In this document: positions 47,512 to 57,664 of the stretch, in pieces
Layout: every line of letters begins with the position of its first letter
How positions within the stretch are numbered: the stretch's first letter is position 1
Origin: Psychroserpens damuponensis
GTDB lineage: Bacteria > Bacteroidota > Bacteroidia > Flavobacteriales > Flavobacteriaceae
Assembly: GCF_000826655.1 (NCBI RefSeq)
Contig: NZ_JXJO01000018.1
Location: 1-64,000 of the forward strand
Length of the DNA: 64,000 nt
Direction: 5' to 3'
Position numbers and translations under genes: made by a program
The notes under the pieces: generated by a model
What the model saw: only the letters and a program-made list of their open reading frames with translations
Database searches by the model: none
What the model was told of the DNA's origin: nothing

Positions 47512-50124
47512 TTAGCTCAAATATCCTTCACTAGCTTTCAAAGCTGCCTCTATACCATCAGGATTTTTTCCTCCAGCCGTTGCAAAAAATGGTTGGCCAC
47601 CACCACCACCTTGGATGTGTTTCCCTAATTCTCTTACAATGGTTCCTGCATTTAAGTTTTTAGTTGCTACGAGTTCTTTAGAAATGTAACATGATAAAAT
47701 AGCTTTCCCATCATTTTCTGCGCCAAACAGCAAGAATAAGTTATCAAACTGACTTCCTAATTCAAAGCATACATCTTTAATTCCTGCAGCATCTAAATCT
47801 ATTTTTTTAGCCAAAAAGTTTACGCCATTAATTTGAGTGATTTCATTTTTAAGATCACCTTTTATAGATTTTGCTTTATCTTTTAACAAACCTTCAATTT
47901 GCTTTTTAAGCGATGTATTTTCATCTTGTAAGTTTTGCAAAGCTTTCACTGGTTCTTTAGCATTATTAAGCAAATCACGCATTTCAAAATATGCTCTGTT
48001 ATTTTCAAAGTAGAACTCTTTCACAGCATCACTGGTAATAGCTTCAATACGACGAATACCAGATGCTACAGCACCTTCACTAACTATTTTAAAATGCCAT
48101 ATATCACCAGTATTTTTCACATGCGTTCCGCCACACAATTCTATAGATTGTCCAAAACGAACTGCACGAACTGTATCACCATATTTTTCGCCAAATAAAG
48201 CCATTGCTCCTTCGTCTATAGCTTGTTGCATGGGTACGTTACGCTTTTCTTGTAGTGGCAAATTTCCGTAGATACGTCTATTCACAAAATCTTCAACCTC
48301 TCTTAATTCTTCAACAGTTAGCTTAGAAAAATGCGAAAAGTCAAAGCGTAAATATTTAGAATGAACCGCAGATCCTTTTTGCTCTACATGGTCTCCTAGA
48401 ACCTCACGCAATGCTTGATGCAATAAATGTGTAGCTGTATGGTTACTTTCGGTTCTATTACGTTGCTTTTTATCTACAGTAGCTTTAAATACCTCATGGA
48501 CATGTTTTGGTAAATTTTTAGTAAAATGAACCGCTATATTATTTTCTCTCTTAGTATCAATAATATAAACAATATCTCCATGTGCATCTTCCAAATAGCC
48601 TTTATCACCTACTTGTCCGCCACCTTCAGCATAAAAAGGTGTAATATTAAATACAAGTTGGTAGAGTTCGCCATCTTTTTTAGACGTTACTTTTCTATAT
48701 TTTACGAGTTTAACATTAGCTTCTAATGTATCATAACCAATAAATTCTTGCTCTTCATCATCAATTAAGATGGTCCAGTCATCAGATTTTAATTCAGATG
48801 CCTGCTTACCTCTTTGTTGTTGCTCTTTTAGTTTTTTCTCAAATTCTGCATGATTATATGTAAAGCCGTTTTCACGAAGTATCAAATCGGTTAAATCTTC
48901 AGGAAACCCATAAGTATCTTTAAGTTCAAACACTTTAGCTCCAGAAATTTCTTTAACAGGAGCATGTTCAATGATACGATCTAATAAAATTAAACCTTGA
49001 TCTAAGGTTCTTAAAAAAGAGGTTTCTTCTTCTTTAATAACATTTTCTATGAGTTGACGTTGCGCTTTTAACTCTGGAAAAGCATGTCCCATTTGTTTAA
49101 CAAGCACTTCAACCAATCTATAAATAAACGGTTCTTTTTTATCTAAAAATGTAAACCCGTAACGTACTGCACGACGTAAAATTCTACGAATCACATAACC
49201 AGCACCTGTATTACTTGGCAATTGACCATCTGCAATAGAAAATGCGACGGCACGCACATGATCTGAAATCACTCTAATAGCAACATCTACCTTTTCGTTT
49301 TTACCATAATCTTTATCGGTGATGGTTTCTATTTCACGAATAATTGGCGTAAACACGTCTGTATCATAATTAGATTGTACACCTTGCATGACCATACAAA
49401 GTCGTTCAAATCCCATTCCGGTATCAATATGTTTGTCTGGTAAATTCTCTAACGATCCATTTGCTTTACGGTTGTATTGCATAAAAACCAAGTTCCAGAT
49501 TTCTACAACCTGAGGATGATCCATATTTACTAAAGTTTTACCATCGACTTTAGCTTTTTCTTCTGCCGAGCGAATATCGACATGAATTTCACTACACGGT
49601 CCACAAGGGCCTTGATCTCCCATTTCCCAAAAGTTATCCTTTTTGTTACCCATAAGAATTCTATCTTCGGAAATGTAACCTTTCCAGAAATCGTAGGCTT
49701 CTTGATCCATTGGGATACCGTCTTCCTTATCACCTTCAAAAACGGTAACATAAAGAATGTCTTTATCAATGTTTAATTTTTCGGTCAATAATTCCCAAGC
49801 CCAAGCAATCGCTTCTTTCTTAAAATAATCACCAAAACTCCAATTTCCTAACATTTCAAAAAGTGTATGATGATAAGTATCATAACCCACTTCTTCCAAA
49901 TCGTTATGTTTACCAGAGACACGCAAGCATTTTTGTGAATCAGTAAGACGATTATTTTTAGGCTGCGCATTTCCGAGGAAATACTCTTTAAAAGGTGCCA
50001 TACCAGAATTAACAAACATCAACGTTGGATCGTCTTTTAAAACCATTGGTGCAGATGGCACGATGCTATGCTTCTTTTCTTCGAAGAAGTTTAAAAATGT
50101 ATTTCGGATGTCTTGAGACTTCAT
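47512..50124 (-). CDS. alaS: Alanyl-tRNA synthetase
   Basis: AlaS charges tRNA-Ala. The 870-residue product has the class II catalytic core ([29 protein letters not shown]), the editing domain with the zinc motif [10 protein letters not shown] and CGGTHV, and the C-terminal C-Ala domain ([14 protein letters not shown]). An in-frame ATG at 50160 is passed over because homologues begin MKSQDIR. It lies 200 bp from GSCFA and faces a plus-strand operon. Confidence 0.97.
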   Translation of the reverse strand: MKSQDIRNTFLNFFEEKKHSIVPSAPMVLKDDPTLMFVNSGMAPFKEYFLGNAQPKNNRLTDSQKCLRVSGKHNDLEEVGYDTYHHTLFEMLGNWSFGDYFKKEAIAWAWELLTEKLNIDKDILYVTVFEGDKEDGIPMDQEAYDFWKGYISEDRILMGNKKDNFWEMGDQGPCGPCSEIHVDIRSAEEKAKVDGKTLVNMDHPQVVEIWNLVFMQYNRKANGSLENLPDKHIDTGMGFERLCMVMQGVQSNYDTDVFTPIIREIETITDKDYGKNEKVDVAIRVISDHVRAVAFSIADGQLPSNTGAGYVIRRILRRAVRYGFTFLDKKEPFIYRLVEVLVKQMGHAFPELKAQRQLIENVIKEEETSFLRTLDQGLILLDRIIEHAPVKEISGAKVFELKDTYGFPEDLTDLILRENGFTYNHAEFEKKLKEQQQRGKQASELKSDDWTILIDDEEQEFIGYDTLEANVKLVKYRKVTSKKDGELYQLVFNITPFYAEGGGQVGDKGYLEDAHGDIVYIIDTKRENNIAVHFTKNLPKHVHEVFKATVDKKQRNRTESNHTATHLLHQALREVLGDHVEQKGSAVHSKYLRFDFSHFSKLTVEELREVEDFVNRRIYGNLPLQEKRNVPMQQAIDEGAMALFGEKYGDTVRAVRFGQSIELCGGTHVKNTGDIWHFKIVSEGAVASGIRRIEAITSDAVKEFYFENNRAYFEMRDLLNNAKEPVKALQNLQDENTSLKKQIEGLLKDKAKSIKGDLKNEITQINGVNFLAKKIDLDAAGIKDVCFELGSQFDNLFLLFGAENDGKAILSCYISKELVATKNLNAGTIVRELGKHIQGGGGGQPFFATAGGKNPDGIEAALKASEGYLS

Positions 50125-50268
50125 GCGCTTAGTATTATTATTTTTAGTCAGTTGCCACATAAAACACGACTACAATAATAATCTACTTGATTATAATTAT
50201 CGTTAGAGGTTTCATGCGCTATGATAAACGTTGTTCCTATTAATATTCGATAAATAAGAAACAATTTA

Positions 50269-50276
50269 TATATTTG
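50269..50276 (+). promoter_or_regulatory. Putative -7 element of the M23-MerR-LemA-TPM operon
   Basis: TATATTTG, full match to TAnnTTTG, gives a leader of about 40 nt before the ATG at 50321. No TTG lies at the right distance. Confidence 0.45.
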
Positions 50277-50320
50277 TGTTACGTTCTATTTCGTCTTGCA
50301 AAAATAGAATTTTTTAAGAT

Positions 50321-51292
50321 ATGTCTAAAGTAAAATATCATTACGATCCTGAAACACTTTCTTACCGCAAAATAGAGCGTAAGAAAGGCAAAACTATTAC
50401 CTACGGATTTATATTTTTATTAGCCGCTGCACTTTTTGGGTTTTTATTTGTTTTTATTGCCAGTCAATACATTCAATCACCTAGAGAACGTGCTCTTAAA
50501 CGCGAGTTGGCTAACATGGAATTACAATACGAACTTTTAAACAAACGTGTTGATGATGCCTTTGCTGCTCTAGAAAGTGTAGAAGAACGTGACAACTCTA
50601 TTTATAGATTATATTTTGAATCTAACCCTATCCCAGACGAACAACGTCGAGCAGGTTTTGGAGGTGTTAATCGTTATAAAAAATATGAAGGTTACGACAA
50701 CTCTAAACTTATTATAGAGAGTAATAAACGTTTAGATAAACTTCAAAAAGCTGTGGTGGTACAATCACGATCATTAGACGAAATTGCAGTATTAGCTGCA
50801 GATAAAGAAAAGTTTTTGGCGTCCATACCAGCAATTCAACCTGTGAGAAATAAAGATTTAAAACGTATGGCTTCTGGCTATGGTTATAGAACAGATCCAT
50901 TTACGAAGGTGAGAAAATTTCATTTTGGTATGGATTTTACTGCACCTCGAGGCACACCTGTTTACGCAACTGGTGACGGTGTTGTAAAACGAGCAGATAA
51001 TAACGCTACAGGCTATGGTAATCATATAAGAATAGATCATGGCTACGGTTATGTCTCTTTATACGCACATTTATACCAGTATAAAGTTCGTGCCAATCAA
51101 AAAGTAAAACGTGGCGACCTTATTGGCTACGTTGGTAGTACAGGACGATCTGAAGCACCTCATCTTCATTATGAAGTATTTAAAGATGAAGAACGCATCA
51201 ATCCTATTAATTTTTACTACGGAAATTTAACTGCAGAAGAATATGCACGTTTATTACAAAAAGCTTCGTTAGAAAATCAATCTTTAGACTAA
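50321..51292 (+). CDS. M23 family metallopeptidase (membrane anchored)
   Basis: This 323-residue protein probably cuts or trims peptidoglycan. It has one transmembrane helix (about 28-49), a coiled-coil stalk (58-165) and a C-terminal LytM domain. The zinc residues expected for the family are present: H201 and D205 (HFGMDF), H250 and H283 (HLHYEV). It is the first gene of a tight plus-strand run (gaps of 0-12 bp) with MerR, LemA and two TPM genes. Confidence 0.92.
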   Translation: MSKVKYHYDPETLSYRKIERKKGKTITYGFIFLLAAALFGFLFVFIASQYIQSPRERALKRELANMELQYELLNKRVDDAFAALESVEERDNSIYRLYFESNPIPDEQRRAGFGGVNRYKKYEGYDNSKLIIESNKRLDKLQKAVVVQSRSLDEIAVLAADKEKFLASIPAIQPVRNKDLKRMASGYGYRTDPFTKVRKFHFGMDFTAPRGTPVYATGDGVVKRADNNATGYGNHIRIDHGYGYVSLYAHLYQYKVRANQKVKRGDLIGYVGSTGRSEAPHLHYEVFKDEERINPINFYYGNLTAEEYARLLQKASLENQSLD

Positions 51293-51296
51293 AACT

Positions 51297-51626
51297 ATGC
51301 ACATAAATCTTCCAGAAAAGCGCTATTATGGCATTGGTGAGGTCGCTAAAGCTTTTGATGTAAACACCTCTTTAATTAGATTTTGGGAAAAAGAATTTGA
51401 TGTCCTCAAGCCCAAAAAAAATGCAAAAGGTAATCGTAAGTTCACACCAGAAGATATTAAGAATCTTAAATTCATTTACCATTTAGTAAAAGAACGCGGT
51501 TTTACCTTAGAAGGCGCAAAAACACATTTAAAAGAAGGTAAAAAACAAGCGCTCGATACATTTGAGATTATAGAAAAGCTAGAAGGTATCAAAGCACAAC
51601 TTAACAAAATTAAATCACAACTTTAA
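51297..51626 (+). CDS. MerR family transcriptional regulator
   Basis: This 109-residue protein has a MerR winged helix at the N-terminus (YYGIGEVAKAFDVNTSLIRFWEKEF region, residues about 9-35) and a C-terminal coiled coil (LEGIKAQLNKIKSQL). It has no effector-binding domain or cysteine site. It starts 4 bp after the M23 gene. A role in controlling envelope genes is inferred from context only. Confidence 0.88.
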   Translation: MHINLPEKRYYGIGEVAKAFDVNTSLIRFWEKEFDVLKPKKNAKGNRKFTPEDIKNLKFIYHLVKERGFTLEGAKTHLKEGKKQALDTFEIIEKLEGIKAQLNKIKSQL

Positions 51627-51638
51627 AACTCTATTATT

Positions 51639-52241
51639 ATGAAAAAATGGCTCATTCCTGTAATTATCATAGCTCTATTAATAATTGCTGGTTATTCTTG
51701 GGGAAAAGGATTTAACAACACTGCGGTTCAACTTAATGAAAACGTAAGCGAAGCATGGGGAAATGTCCAAACTTCATATCAAAGACGAAATGACCTTATT
51801 GGTAATTTAGTAAATACTGTTAAAGGCGCTGCCGATTTTGAACGTAACACGCTTACAGATGTCATTGAAGCTAGAGCAAAAGCAACCTCTATAAACATTG
51901 ACCCATCTAATGTAACACCAGAACAATTAGCCCAATACAATCAAGTACAAGGCGGACTTAGTGGCGCTTTAAAAAGTTTATTGGTCACTGTTGAGCGTTA
52001 TCCTGATTTAAAATCAAATCAAAACTTTTTGAAACTTCAAGATGAGTTAACAAGTACCGAAAACACTATTCAAACAGCTCGTACACGTTATAATGAAGCT
52101 ATAAAACCCTATAATATTCACGTTAAAGAATTTCCAAATTCTTTATTAGCTGGGTTTTTAGATTTTGACCCTAAGCCCTATTTTGATGCAGAGGCTGGAG
52201 CAGAAAAACCAGTTGATGTAGAATTTGATTTTAGCAAATAA
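51639..52241 (+). CDS. LemA family protein
   Basis: This 200-residue protein has an N-terminal signal anchor (LIPVIIIALLIIAGYSWGKG) and the LemA core of long helices (NVQTSYQRRNDLIGNLVNTV, and the NLKSNQNFLKLQDEL-type motif). LemA proteins are conserved next to TPM-domain proteins; their role in the envelope is unclear. It is 2 bp before the first TPM gene. Confidence 0.93.
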   Translation: MKKWLIPVIIIALLIIAGYSWGKGFNNTAVQLNENVSEAWGNVQTSYQRRNDLIGNLVNTVKGAADFERNTLTDVIEARAKATSINIDPSNVTPEQLAQYNQVQGGLSGALKSLLVTVERYPDLKSNQNFLKLQDELTSTENTIQTARTRYNEAIKPYNIHVKEFPNSLLAGFLDFDPKPYFDAEAGAEKPVDVEFDFSK

Positions 52242-52243
52242 TC

Positions 52244-52681
52244 ATGTCTAAAGTTGAAGACTTTCTAACTGCAGAAGAAGAGCAAGCTATCATTGATGCT
52301 ATACGTGATGCAGAGAAAAACACATCTGGCGAAATTCGTGTACATATAGAACGAGATACTACCCTTGATGCTTTTGATCGTGCCATGGAAGTATTTCATT
52401 ACTTAAAAATGGACAATACCAAACAGCAAAATGGTGTCCTTATTTATGTTGCTGTAGATGCTAAAACTTTTGTGATTTATGGTGATAAAGGCATCAATGA
52501 AGTGGTGCCTCCTAATTTTTGGGACAGCACAAAAAATGTCATGCAAACTCATTTTAAAGCGCATAGATTTAAACAAGGCTTAATTGAAGGTATTTTAAAA
52601 GCTGGCAAGCAACTAGAAACACATTTCCCGTGGATGCATGGCGATATAAATGAATTACCAAACGAGATTTCTAAAGGATAG
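52244..52681 (+). CDS. TPM domain protein (cytoplasmic form)
   Basis: This 145-residue protein has a TPM domain (EEEQAIIDAIRDAEKNTSGEI, then GVLIYVAVDAKTFVIYGDKG) without signal or membrane segment. It lies between LemA and the second TPM gene, with no gap to the latter (the stop is followed at once by its ATG). The pair is typical for the phylum. The biochemical role is not established; TPM domains are also called phosphatase-like. Confidence 0.85.
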   Translation: MSKVEDFLTAEEEQAIIDAIRDAEKNTSGEIRVHIERDTTLDAFDRAMEVFHYLKMDNTKQQNGVLIYVAVDAKTFVIYGDKGINEVVPPNFWDSTKNVMQTHFKAHRFKQGLIEGILKAGKQLETHFPWMHGDINELPNEISKG

Positions 52682-53542
52682 ATGAGTATGCAATATTCAA
52701 TTGGCAGTAAATCAAACGTATTAAAGTACGTCATTTCGTTATGCATTTTCATGCTATGTATGTTACAAACTGTACATGCTCAATTTAACATTCCTCCTGT
52801 TCCTAAAGAACAAACAAGTGTTTATGATTATGCTGGATTGTTATCATCTTCAGAAAAAAACAGTTTAGAACAAAAACTTATTCGCTATTCTGACACCACC
52901 TCAACACAAATTGTTGTAGCTATTATAGCTTCACTTAAAGGTGAAAACATTGGGCTTCTAACACCAAAATGGGCTCACGAATGGGGAATTGGTCAAGCCA
53001 AAGAAGATAATGGTGTATTTATACTTTTAGCTGAAAATGATCGTGAAATTTGGATTTCTCCTGGCTATGGCGTTGAAGACAAATTAACTGCTGGAATTGT
53101 TGGTGAAATAACAAGAAACGTAATTATACCAGAATTTAAAAGAGGTGATTATTATCAAGGATTAAATAAAGGCTCTGATGCTATTTTTCAACGATTAAAT
53201 GGAACATATCAAGGCACAAGACAGTCCAACTCTGGAGATGAATTTCCCGTGGTATTTTTCATCATTTTATTTATCATCTTTATTATATTCATTATCACAA
53301 TTTCTAAAAACCGAAGAGGTGGAGGAAATAATGGCAGTGGTGGCAATAGAACTAATGGCACCAGTATTTTGGATGCTATCATCTTGAGTAATATGGGACG
53401 TGGCAGCTATGGTGGCAGCAATAGATCTAGTGGTGGACTTTTTGGAGGTGGATCATCTGGAGGCAGCTTTGGTGGTGGCGGTTTTGGCGGTGGCTTTGGA
53501 GGCGGTGGATTCTCTGGAGGTGGTGCTGGTGGAAGTTGGTAG
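52682..53542 (+). CDS. Exported TPM domain protein with Gly-rich tail
   Basis: This 286-residue protein has a signal peptide (cleavage near VHAQ, residue 34) and a TPM domain (about 40-165, TSVYDYAGLLSSSEKNSLEQ, EIWISPGYGVED). One transmembrane helix follows (about 189-208). A Gly/Ser/Asn-rich tail ends GGGFSGGGAGGSW, as in other members. It ends the M23-MerR-LemA-TPM-TPM run. It probably works with LemA in the envelope. Confidence 0.9.
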   Translation: MSMQYSIGSKSNVLKYVISLCIFMLCMLQTVHAQFNIPPVPKEQTSVYDYAGLLSSSEKNSLEQKLIRYSDTTSTQIVVAIIASLKGENIGLLTPKWAHEWGIGQAKEDNGVFILLAENDREIWISPGYGVEDKLTAGIVGEITRNVIIPEFKRGDYYQGLNKGSDAIFQRLNGTYQGTRQSNSGDEFPVVFFIILFIIFIIFIITISKNRRGGGNNGSGGNRTNGTSILDAIILSNMGRGSYGGSNRSSGGLFGGGSSGGSFGGGGFGGGFGGGGFSGGGAGGSW

Positions 53543-53849
53543 ATTTAGCCTTTAGAAATGTAAACTTAAATTGTAGCTCTACCAAAGATGACAACGAAGT
53601 TGGCTGTTCTTTTTTATTCATTTTAGTCGCTTTACAATCTTGTGAACAGAATTTAACTTACAATGATTTTATTAAAGATGAATTTATGGCTTCTTCGTCT
53701 GCTTATCTTTGCGTTGACTGAACAACTATTAGAACGACATACAAGCAAATTAATTTTGACCCAAAAATCCCTAGAAGCTTACTAACCGCAGAATATCGAC
53801 TGATACAGTTTTTACAATTATTAACGATTCACTAACTGCTCACTATATA
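53543..53849. other. Intergenic region with possible decayed coding fragments
   Basis: This 307-bp stretch follows the TPM operon. A plus-strand frame contains FLFILVALQSCEQN, like a lipoprotein signal, ended by a stop at 53721. An overlapping frame continues as ALTEQLLERHTSKLIL to a stop near 53790. No intact gene can be supported. No terminator hairpin was recognised. Confidence 0.35.
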
Positions 53850-56630
53850 TTAATCTATAAAAAACATATCGCCATTTCCGGTTTCTCCTTTTGAGCCAAG
53901 ACTATTAAATTTCCAACTAAAACTCAACATAAAGTATTGTTCTAATACGGTACTTTGCCTGTCTTCAATATAATTTTGTGTGGCTAAACGTCTTGCATTG
54001 GTGTTTTGATTAAGTAAATCATATACCTTTAATGTTAAAACGGCCTTATCATTTAAGAACGAATAAGCCAAAGTAGAGTTCCAAAACCAAGCACTCTTTT
54101 GAAAACCTGCAGCAACATTAGGATTATAAGAATAGTCGACATTGTTGGTCCATTCAAAATCTTTAGGAAGAAAAGTTGTGAAGTTTAAATCTAAATCATG
54201 TCTAGCAAAATTTACGTCTTCAAAAGTATCAATGTCATACGTGTTTTTTGAGAATGTTAGTCTGTAGCGTGGTCTTAATTCTAAAACTTTATTCCAGGTA
54301 AACCTTAAACCAAGGCTTGGTGTTAATGATGTAACATTACTTTTATATTGCACGTCATTATTAAAATTTACATTTTGATTTAAGCTAGCAGACATACCAA
54401 TGTCAAACTTTATAGACCTAATAGAATCGGTTTTAACGGTTTTGCTATAATTAATATTTCCGTAGACATTATAATTCCCATTTACGTTAGCATAGGTTGT
54501 AGTTCGCTTTAATGTTTCTGGGTCAATAGTTGTTCTAGACACCACAGCATTATTGTTTAAATTGACGCTTGCATAACTATAAATTCCTGTTTTTTTCTGA
54601 AAATCGAAAGCATTATATCCCAAATATAAACGATGACTATTGGTTGGCTCTAAATTTGGGTTACCTGTTATGGTATTTAATGGGTTAGAAACGTTTTGAA
54701 ACGGTTGTAATTGGGTTAAACTTGGAGGTCTATTATTTAATGAATAACCTGTATACATTGACGATTTTTCACTAAATCTGTAATTAAAATAGGAGCGCAA
54801 TTCAAGGGCTTGAAACTTGCGCTTAATGTCTAATTCTGGTCTTAAAAAGTCTTTATTTTCTAAAGTTCTAAACACATAACGCGTAGTAAAACTAGTAGAC
54901 CATTTCTCTTTACGGTAAGACAGTTTTAGGGATGGTGTATTTTCTTGATTTAAGTATTCAAAATCTGTACTTAGATCAAGGTTGAAGTCATCATATTGAT
55001 TGGTGGTTTGGTTGCGATCAAACGTACTGCGTAAATTGGTACGATTCTCATCTCTAAACCGATATTCAAAATCTAAGAATAATTCTTTTGCTATTATAGG
55101 TAAGCGATACGTTGTAGAAGCCCTAAAATTTCGATTTTTATTTTCAGAATCTGTGAATTGATCTCTAATGACATCATCATCTTCGGCATTGAAAAAGTTA
55201 GTTTCTGAGGTTAAAAAATCTTCAGATTCATTGGTATTGTATTCTGTATTAATTTCAAATTTTAAAAAGGCTCCTTTGTTTCCAAAACGTTTGGTAATTT
55301 CTAATTCATTTCCAAAATTCTTTGCATCACGTTCTGAAAATGTTCCTGTTGTAGATTGATTGGTTAATTCATTGGCTTCATTACGCGTGTTTTCATCTTC
55401 GGAAAAAACACGTTTTGATGTTGACCATTTTATCGAGGGATTGATATTAATTAAAAAGGTGGAATCAATTTCGATATCAAAACCCATATTAGCGCTATGA
55501 TTACTGCCATCACTTACAGATTTTGATCGCGAATCTGAAAAATATCTAGAATCTGGCAAAATATTTTCACGTTGTGTAATGGTTTCGTTATCTGAGTTAC
55601 TTCCGGAGAAAAAATAATCGGCATTGATGTCTACCTTATCACTAAGTACATCGGCATAATTTGCACCAACATTTTGTGATGTGGTGATGCCTTCGCCATT
55701 TCCAAATGATCTACCGTCTATGGTAAATGCTCCACTACTGTTCATAGTCATGCTATAACCACCACCAAACATTTTTTGAATTTCACCAAAACTAAAACCT
55801 GGTGAGTTGGTATTGTTTCCTCCTGCAAGCACACTAACGCGTTGATCATTATCAAAAAAGTTAACCATACCTGCAAATTCGTAACGCTCATCGGTACCTG
55901 CACCTCCAGATACTCGACCAAAAACGCCTTTATTATTTTCCTCTTTAATGGTAAGGTTTATGGTTTTATTTTCGGTATCACCTTCTTCGCCAGAAAATGC
56001 TTCAGACTTCGTTTTAGTATCTGTAATTTGTACTTTTTCTATAATATCTTTAGTTAAATTACGTGTTGTAATGGTTGGATCGTCACCAAAAAAAGGCTTA
56101 CCATTAACTAGTATTTTACTAACATCTTTACCATTTACGGTAATTTTTCCGGCTTCATCAACCTCTACTCCTGGCAGTTGTTTGAGTAATTCTTCAACGT
56201 TGGCATCTTTTTTAGTTTTAAAAGATTTTACATTAAACTCAAGTGTATCTTTTTTGATTGTAATTGGCGCTCTAGATTTTATAATCACTTCATCTAAAGC
56301 ATTACTAATTCCTAATGCTATGGTGCCAATATCAATAACCTCCTTATTAATGGTTAGTTGTTTGAAATAGGTTTGATACCCAACATAATCTATATATAAA
56401 TTGAGTGTTTCATCATAAGTTTCATCTGTAATTTCAAAAAGTCCATCTTTATCAGAAATTGTATAGGTGACTAAGCTACTATCCTTCACACGTTCTAAAT
56501 AAATGGTTGCAGCTTCTAAGGGTTGTTTATTATCTTCGGAAATGATCTTACCCGAAATTTTAAATGATTTTGATTGAGAGAATGAGATTGCGACACTAAA
56601 TAGTGCAATGAAAAAGCATAATTTCTTCAT
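53850..56630 (-). CDS. Outer-membrane beta-barrel receptor (CarboxypepD_reg, plug, OMP_b-brl_3)
   Basis: This 926-residue protein has a signal peptide (cleavage near SFSQS, residue 19) and a carboxypeptidase-regulatory-like domain (about 22-110). A plug-like domain follows (about 120-220, VEELLKQLPGVEVDEAGKI), then a long outer-membrane barrel with many aromatic strands ending MLSFSWKFNSLG. This is the TonB-receptor-like OMP_b-brl_3 layout. The substrate is unknown. It may share the Xre regulator upstream, but a 99-bp gap with a small ACGAA/TTCGT dyad separates them. Confidence 0.85.
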   Translation of the reverse strand: MKKLCFFIALFSVAISFSQSKSFKISGKIISEDNKQPLEAATIYLERVKDSSLVTYTISDKDGLFEITDETYDETLNLYIDYVGYQTYFKQLTINKEVIDIGTIALGISNALDEVIIKSRAPITIKKDTLEFNVKSFKTKKDANVEELLKQLPGVEVDEAGKITVNGKDVSKILVNGKPFFGDDPTITTRNLTKDIIEKVQITDTKTKSEAFSGEEGDTENKTINLTIKEENNKGVFGRVSGGAGTDERYEFAGMVNFFDNDQRVSVLAGGNNTNSPGFSFGEIQKMFGGGYSMTMNSSGAFTIDGRSFGNGEGITTSQNVGANYADVLSDKVDINADYFFSGSNSDNETITQRENILPDSRYFSDSRSKSVSDGSNHSANMGFDIEIDSTFLININPSIKWSTSKRVFSEDENTRNEANELTNQSTTGTFSERDAKNFGNELEITKRFGNKGAFLKFEINTEYNTNESEDFLTSETNFFNAEDDDVIRDQFTDSENKNRNFRASTTYRLPIIAKELFLDFEYRFRDENRTNLRSTFDRNQTTNQYDDFNLDLSTDFEYLNQENTPSLKLSYRKEKWSTSFTTRYVFRTLENKDFLRPELDIKRKFQALELRSYFNYRFSEKSSMYTGYSLNNRPPSLTQLQPFQNVSNPLNTITGNPNLEPTNSHRLYLGYNAFDFQKKTGIYSYASVNLNNNAVVSRTTIDPETLKRTTTYANVNGNYNVYGNINYSKTVKTDSIRSIKFDIGMSASLNQNVNFNNDVQYKSNVTSLTPSLGLRFTWNKVLELRPRYRLTFSKNTYDIDTFEDVNFARHDLDLNFTTFLPKDFEWTNNVDYSYNPNVAAGFQKSAWFWNSTLAYSFLNDKAVLTLKVYDLLNQNTNARRLATQNYIEDRQSTVLEQYFMLSFSWKFNSLGSKGETGNGDMFFID

Positions 56631-56729
56631 GTGATTGGCTGATTGATTGATGGTTAACTTGTATATCTACAAAAACGAATATACTTTAGTTTTCGTATGA
56701 AATTTCTTAAAATTTTTATAAAACTTGAT

Positions 56730-56930
56730 TTATTCTCCTTCTTCTAAAAAAAAGAGGTCTTCTACAGATAGCTTAAAAAGTTGAGCAATTTTTATAGCGA
56801 GTAATGCAGATGGCACATATTTTCCTTTTTCGATAGCATTTATAGATTGTCTACTTACACCTATTTTTTCTGCTAAATCTCCTTGCGTAAAGTTATGTCT
56901 TGCTCGTTCTATTTTAATATTGTTTTTCAT
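56730..56930 (-). CDS. Xre/Cro-type helix-turn-helix regulator
   Basis: This 66-residue protein is a single HTH_3 domain: ARHNFTQGDLAEKIGVSRQS, INAIEKGKYVPSALLALKIA-like, then an acidic end. It lies 3 bp after a small membrane-protein gene and is surely in the same operon, an arrangement common in this phylum. Two GTAAA-N6-TTTAC dyads before the operon are good candidates for its own operator. Confidence 0.9.
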   Translation of the reverse strand: MKNNIKIERARHNFTQGDLAEKIGVSRQSINAIEKGKYVPSALLAIKIAQLFKLSVEDLFFLEEGE

Positions 56931-56933
56931 TAT

Positions 56934-57398
56934 CTAAGCTCTTGCTTTTAAGAAATTAAACCTAATGATAAAAAACAATAATGGTGTAAACATATTATAA
57001 ACTAATACATCAAAAAATGTAAATTCATAAATAAAAATTATGGCAAACATCAATATGATATAATTAACAACAATTGCCCAAACTAAAGAATCTGTTCTTA
57101 TTTTATAAATAAATTCATCTTCTATCTTCTCTTTTGAAAAACCAACTAATAAGCCTCCAATAATGATTATTAAAGCAATAAGTTCATCGACGATACTGTT
57201 TTCCATAATTTTAAAAAATCCTCCACCACTAGAAAACACATCATTATCGCTATATATTGAAAACACATCTATTGTTAAAATATCCAATTCAAACCCTGTA
57301 GTGGTTAAACAAATTCCTGTTATGACTCCAAAACTTAATAATATCCAACCTGGCACTTTAAACTTGTTTGATAATAAATAATTTGATTTCATAACCAT
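56934..57398 (-). CDS. Small membrane protein paired with Xre regulator
   Basis: This 154-residue protein has four hydrophobic segments (about 17-34, 73-88, 104-125, 128-147) and a cytosolic loop SKEKIEDEFIYKIRTDSLVW, resembling DUF-type partners of Xre regulators. Function is unknown. The start may be M1 (57398) or M3 (57392). The operon promoter (TACTTTTG, 57425-57418) overlaps the first operator dyad, so repression by the encoded regulator is likely. Confidence 0.75.
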   Translation of the reverse strand: MVMKSNYLLSNKFKVPGWILLSFGVITGICLTTTGFELDILTIDVFSIYSDNDVFSSGGGFFKIMENSIVDELIALIIIIGGLLVGFSKEKIEDEFIYKIRTDSLVWAIVVNYIILMFAIIFIYEFTFFDVLVYNMFTPLLFFIIRFNFLKARA

Positions 57399-57417
57399 GT
57401 ATATAATTAGTTCGTTT

Positions 57418-57459
57418 CAAAAGTAAACAATAATTTACAAAAAGTAAACTAAACTTTAC
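57418..57459. promoter_or_regulatory. Promoter and double operator of the Xre operon
   Basis: Two identical dyads, GTAAA-CAATAA-TTTAC (57423-57438) and GTAAA-CTAAAC-TTTAC (57444-57459), have centres 21 bp apart. The minus-strand -7 element TACTTTTG (57425-57418) overlaps the first. This is the geometry of a self-repressing small regulator. Confidence 0.6.
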
Positions 57460-57593
57460 ATTTTGTATAATATAATTGCTATTCTCATTTAAGTATTAGT
57501 AGATATATGGTTCACATGTTGTAGAGCAATAATCTAAAAGCACATTAAAAAAAGGTATGTTTGGCTATGTTTTGCGAATGTTATAATAAAAAA

Positions 57594-57620
57594 ACATCCA
57601 ACAGTTGAACTATTGGATGT
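57594..57620 (-). terminator. der terminator
   Basis: ACATCCAA (57594-57601) pairs with TTGGATGT (57613-57620), with an inner AGT/ACT extension. On the minus strand a T-run follows (A-run 57587-57594 on plus). Confidence 0.75.
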
Positions 57621-57664
57621 GGCACATTTCCGAAGAAAATAAATTTATTTTTTGGTGTTTATGA

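Noticed and set aside
53536-53721. A 61-residue gene overlapping the end of the second TPM gene
   Set aside because: It starts inside the TPM stop region, has no promoter and no family resemblance. It was kept only as a possible remnant.
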